A stretch of 64,000 nt of DNA from Pseudomonas sp. MN1F. Its GTDB lineage: Bacteria > Pseudomonadota > Gammaproteobacteria > Pseudomonadales > Pseudomonadaceae. A program made the translations under genes and the position numbers. The stretch's first letter is position 1, and the number at the start of each line of letters is the position of its first letter. The stretch lies in NCBI RefSeq assembly GCF_009391885.1, contig NZ_VZII01000058.1, positions 155,761 through 219,760 on the forward strand. The letters run 5' to 3'. Under the pieces are notes generated by a model that saw nothing but the letters and a program-made list of their open reading frames with translations, was not told the origin of the DNA and searched no databases. Positions 61,952 through 64,000 of this stretch are shown piece by piece.

Positions 61952-61968
61952 CATAATCCCCCCTTAAT
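61952..61968 (+). promoter_or_regulatory. Probable response-regulator box (autoregulation)
   Basis: CATAAT (61952-61957), five bases, CTTAAT (61963-61968) is a direct hexamer repeat at 11-bp spacing, the layout recognised by PmrA/QseB-type regulators. It lies about 45 bases before the response regulator start, suggesting that the two-component operon controls itself. Confidence 0.6.
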
Positions 61969-62013
61969 CCCCCCATAGTGCAATGCCAGCCACACCACTC
62001 CGGGAGCCTCACC

Positions 62014-62697
62014 ATGCACGTTCTGCTCTGCGAGGACGATGACCTGATCGCCAGCGGCATCTGCGCCGGCCTCACCGCCCAGGGCCTGACCGTCGACCGC
62101 GTGGCCAATGCCGCCAGCGCCCGGGCCCTGCTGCAGGCGGCGCAGTTCGACGTGATGATCCTCGACCTCGGCCTGCCCGACGAAGATGGCCTGAAACTCT
62201 TGCGCCGCCTGCGCCAGCAAGGTGTGGACCTGCCCGTGCTGGTGCTCACCGCCCGCGATGCGGTCACCGACCGGGTTGACGGTCTGCAGGCCGGTGCCGA
62301 CGACTACCTGCTCAAACCTTTCGACCTGCGCGAACTGGCGGCGCGCCTGCATACCCTGTTGCGCCGGGTGGCGGGGCGGGCGGTCAACGTGATCGAGCAT
62401 GGCCCGCTGCGCTACGACCCGAGCAGCTGCGAGGCGACCCTCGCCGGCCAGCCTGTCGACCTGTCGCGGCGCGAGCAGGCGTTGCTCCAGGCGTTAATGC
62501 AGAACCCCGGCCGGGTGCTGTCCAGCGAACAACTCAAGGACTGCGTGTACGGCTTCAGCGATGAGGTCGAAAGCAACGCGCTGAACGTCCATATCCACCA
62601 CCTGCGGCGCAAGCTCGGCAACAGCATCGTCGAGACCGTGCGTGGCCTGGGTTATCGCCTGGGCCCGGCGCAGGCCCCTGAGAGAAGCGCTTCATGA
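62014..62697 (+). CDS. OmpR-family response regulator (QseB/PmrA-like)
   Basis: A 227-residue two-component regulator: receiver domain MHVLLCEDDDLIASGICAGL with the phospho-acceptor Asp in VMILDLGLPDEDG (about residue 51), the conserved Thr in VLVLTARD and Lys in YLLKPFDLRELAARL. A winged-helix output domain follows (SRREQALLQALMQNPGRVLS; VHIHHLRRKLGNSIVETVRG LGYRL). GGGAG precedes the ATG. Its stop overlaps the sensor kinase start (ATGA). A CATAAT/CTTAAT repeat upstream suggests autoregulation. The inducing signal is unknown. Confidence 0.93.
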   Translation: MHVLLCEDDDLIASGICAGLTAQGLTVDRVANAASARALLQAAQFDVMILDLGLPDEDGLKLLRRLRQQGVDLPVLVLTARDAVTDRVDGLQAGADDYLLKPFDLRELAARLHTLLRRVAGRAVNVIEHGPLRYDPSSCEATLAGQPVDLSRREQALLQALMQNPGRVLSSEQLKDCVYGFSDEVESNALNVHIHHLRRKLGNSIVETVRGLGYRLGPAQAPERSAS

Positions 62698-64000
62698 GCC
62701 TGCGGGTACGCCTCAGCCTGATCCTCGGTACCGCCTTCATCATCATCTGGGCGCTGGCAGCCGCGTGGATGCTGCGCGACCTGCGCCAGCAGATGATGTT
62801 CTCCCTCGACCAGCGCCTGGTGGCTTCGGCGCGCATGGTAGCGGGGCTGATCGACCAGCTGCCGCAACCGCTGGCGGCCAAGGGCGAGGACGCGCACTTT
62901 TCCGCCGACCAGTTGAGCGTGCCCGACGGCATGGCCTGCCAGGTGAGTTCCCTGCGCGGCGAGATCCTCGCCAGCAACCACAAGCATGACGGCGCCATGG
63001 ACGACCAGCGCAGCGGCTTCCGCGACCAGACCATCGATGGCGCGTTGTGGCGCACCTTCACCTATAGCCACAATGACGTGCGCATCACCACCGCCGACCG
63101 GCACATGGAGCGCGAGGCGCTGAACCAGTCGATTCTGCTGGCTGCCTCGGCACCGGTGCTGATGGCCTTGCTCGGCAGCCTCGGGCTGTTGTGGATCGGC
63201 CTGGGCAAAGGCCTGGAGCCGCTCAATCGCATGCGCGATGCCCTGCGACGAAGGCGTGCCGACAGTGTCGAACCGTTGCAGGTGGCCGGCTTGCCCAGCG
63301 AGCTGCAACCCTTGCTCGACACCCAGAACCAGCTGTTCCTGCGCATTGCTCAGACCATCGAGCGCGAACGGCGCCTGACCGACGATGCCGCCCACGAACT
63401 GCGCAGCCCGCTGACCGCGATCAAGACCCACCTGCAGGTGGCGCGCATGACCGACGGCGCGGTGCGCGAGCAGGCGCTGGAGCATGCCGAGCAAGGCGCC
63501 GACCGCATGCATCGGACCCTGGAGCAGCTGCTGATGCTGGCGCGGGTCGAGGGCAGCCTGTCGTTCGAGGACGGTGTGCAGTGCAGTGCCGAGCAGGTCG
63601 CCCGCCAGGCGGTGCAGGATGCTGGCGGCGGTGACAACCGGCGTATCGTTTTGCGCCTGCCGCAGGAGGCGACGCAGATCTATCTGGGCATGCCTGCGCC
63701 GCTGGCGGTGGCGGCCTTGCGCAACCTGCTGGACAACGCCCTGCGCCACGGCGGCGATACCGAGGTGGAGCTGGAAGTGCAAATGGCCGATGGGCAGGTA
63801 GGGTTCATGGTGCGCGACCATGGTCCGGGCATTGCCGAAGCCGATTTGCAGCACCTGACCGAGCGCTTCTGGCGCAACGGGCAGAGTGGTGGATGTGGGT
63901 TGGGTTTGGCGATCGTTCAGGCGATCGTGCAGCGTTGTGCTGGCAGCCTGAGGTTTGACAGCCGCAATGATGGGTTGCGAGTGCTGCTGCAGGTGCCGGC
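62694..64000 (+). CDS. Sensor histidine kinase (QseC/PmrB-like), 3' end outside window
   Basis: The frame runs to the window edge (at least 435 residues), so only the last residues are missing. It has an N-terminal membrane span (LSLILGTAFIIIWALAAAWM), a periplasmic sensor part, and a second span near residue 150 (LLAASAPVLMALLGSLGLLW). The phosphorylation site is DDAAHELRSPLTAIKTHL, the N box ALRNLLDNALRHGG and the G boxes DHGPGIAEADL and GGCGLGLAIV. The start ATG overlaps the response regulator stop. The pair resembles QseBC/PmrAB systems that respond to metals, polymyxin or catechols in other bacteria; the signal here is unknown. Confidence 0.92.
   Translation, partial: MSLRVRLSLILGTAFIIIWALAAAWMLRDLRQQMMFSLDQRLVASARMVAGLIDQLPQPLAAKGEDAHFSADQLSVPDGMACQVSSLRGEILASNHKHDGAMDDQRSGFRDQTIDGALWRTFTYSHNDVRITTADRHMEREALNQSILLAASAPVLMALLGSLGLLWIGLGKGLEPLNRMRDALRRRRADSVEPLQVAGLPSELQPLLDTQNQLFLRIAQTIERERRLTDDAAHELRSPLTAIKTHLQVARMTDGAVREQALEHAEQGADRMHRTLEQLLMLARVEGSLSFEDGVQCSAEQVARQAVQDAGGGDNRRIVLRLPQEATQIYLGMPAPLAVAALRNLLDNALRHGGDTEVELEVQMADGQVGFMVRDHGPGIAEADLQHLTERFWRNGQSGGCGLGLAIVQAIVQRCAGSLRFDSRNDGLRVLLQVP

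Overview
This window is a GC-rich chromosome segment from a fluorescent pseudomonad, most likely of the Pseudomonas putida group. The evidence is gene content and order: smc-zipA-ligA, dnaX-ebfC-recR, apt-anr-hemN-ccoSIHG followed by two tandem ccoNOQP operons, and pvdS next to pvdL. Perfect or near-perfect Anr boxes and PvdS iron-starvation boxes support this. No tools were run; motif matches and mismatch counts were made by eye.

Layout. 1-5.5 kb: end of smc, zipA, ligA and the 4.5S signal-recognition RNA. 5.5-8.1 kb: an accessory patch with two tiny membrane proteins, a possible structured RNA leader before an 89-aa protein, a lipoprotein and a frameshifted solute-binding protein. 8.2-13.9 kb: dnaX, ebfC and recR, with a divergent proC-like/MHS-transporter pair inserted between ebfC and recR. 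13.9-29.3 kb: apt, the oxygen regulator anr, hemN, cbb3 oxidase assembly genes (ccoS, ccoI, ccoH, ccoG) and two complete cbb3 oxidase operons. 29.4-33.1 kb: a hydrolase, ppnP, a DnaQ-like exonuclease, a solute-binding protein and a siderophore-type acetyltransferase. 33.2-46.9 kb: the sigma factor pvdS and the 4313-residue NRPS pvdL, which begins the pyoverdine peptide.

47.0-49.4 kb: an AT-rich two-gene ABC transporter lies between two imperfect copies of the pvdL/dsbG 3'-3' junction, which leaves a pvdL fragment and a dsbG fragment at its edges. 49.3-52.6 kb: dsbG, a tlpA-like gene and dsbD, a periplasmic thiol-redox operon. 52.9-59.0 kb: a Tat-exported molybdenum hydroxylase with Fe-S subunit, cytochrome c, XdhC and MocA. 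59.0-61.7 kb: a Tde/Ntox15-type DNase effector with two paralogous GAD-like/Tdi1 immunity genes. 62.0-64.0 kb: a QseB/PmrA-like response regulator and its sensor kinase, which runs off the window.

How the genes work together. Anr senses low oxygen and probably activates hemN and the ccoG-distal cbb3 operon; CcoG/H/I/S supply copper and assembly. PvdS, under Fur control, probably drives pvdL and the acetyltransferase. DsbD feeds electrons to DsbG and the TlpA-like protein. The molybdenum enzyme would pass electrons to its cytochrome c and on to the respiratory chain. The most unusual parts are the duplicated junction around the ABC genes, the possible RNA leader at 6.2 kb, the effector with two immunity genes, and a repeated motif upstream of both the ABC genes and the effector.
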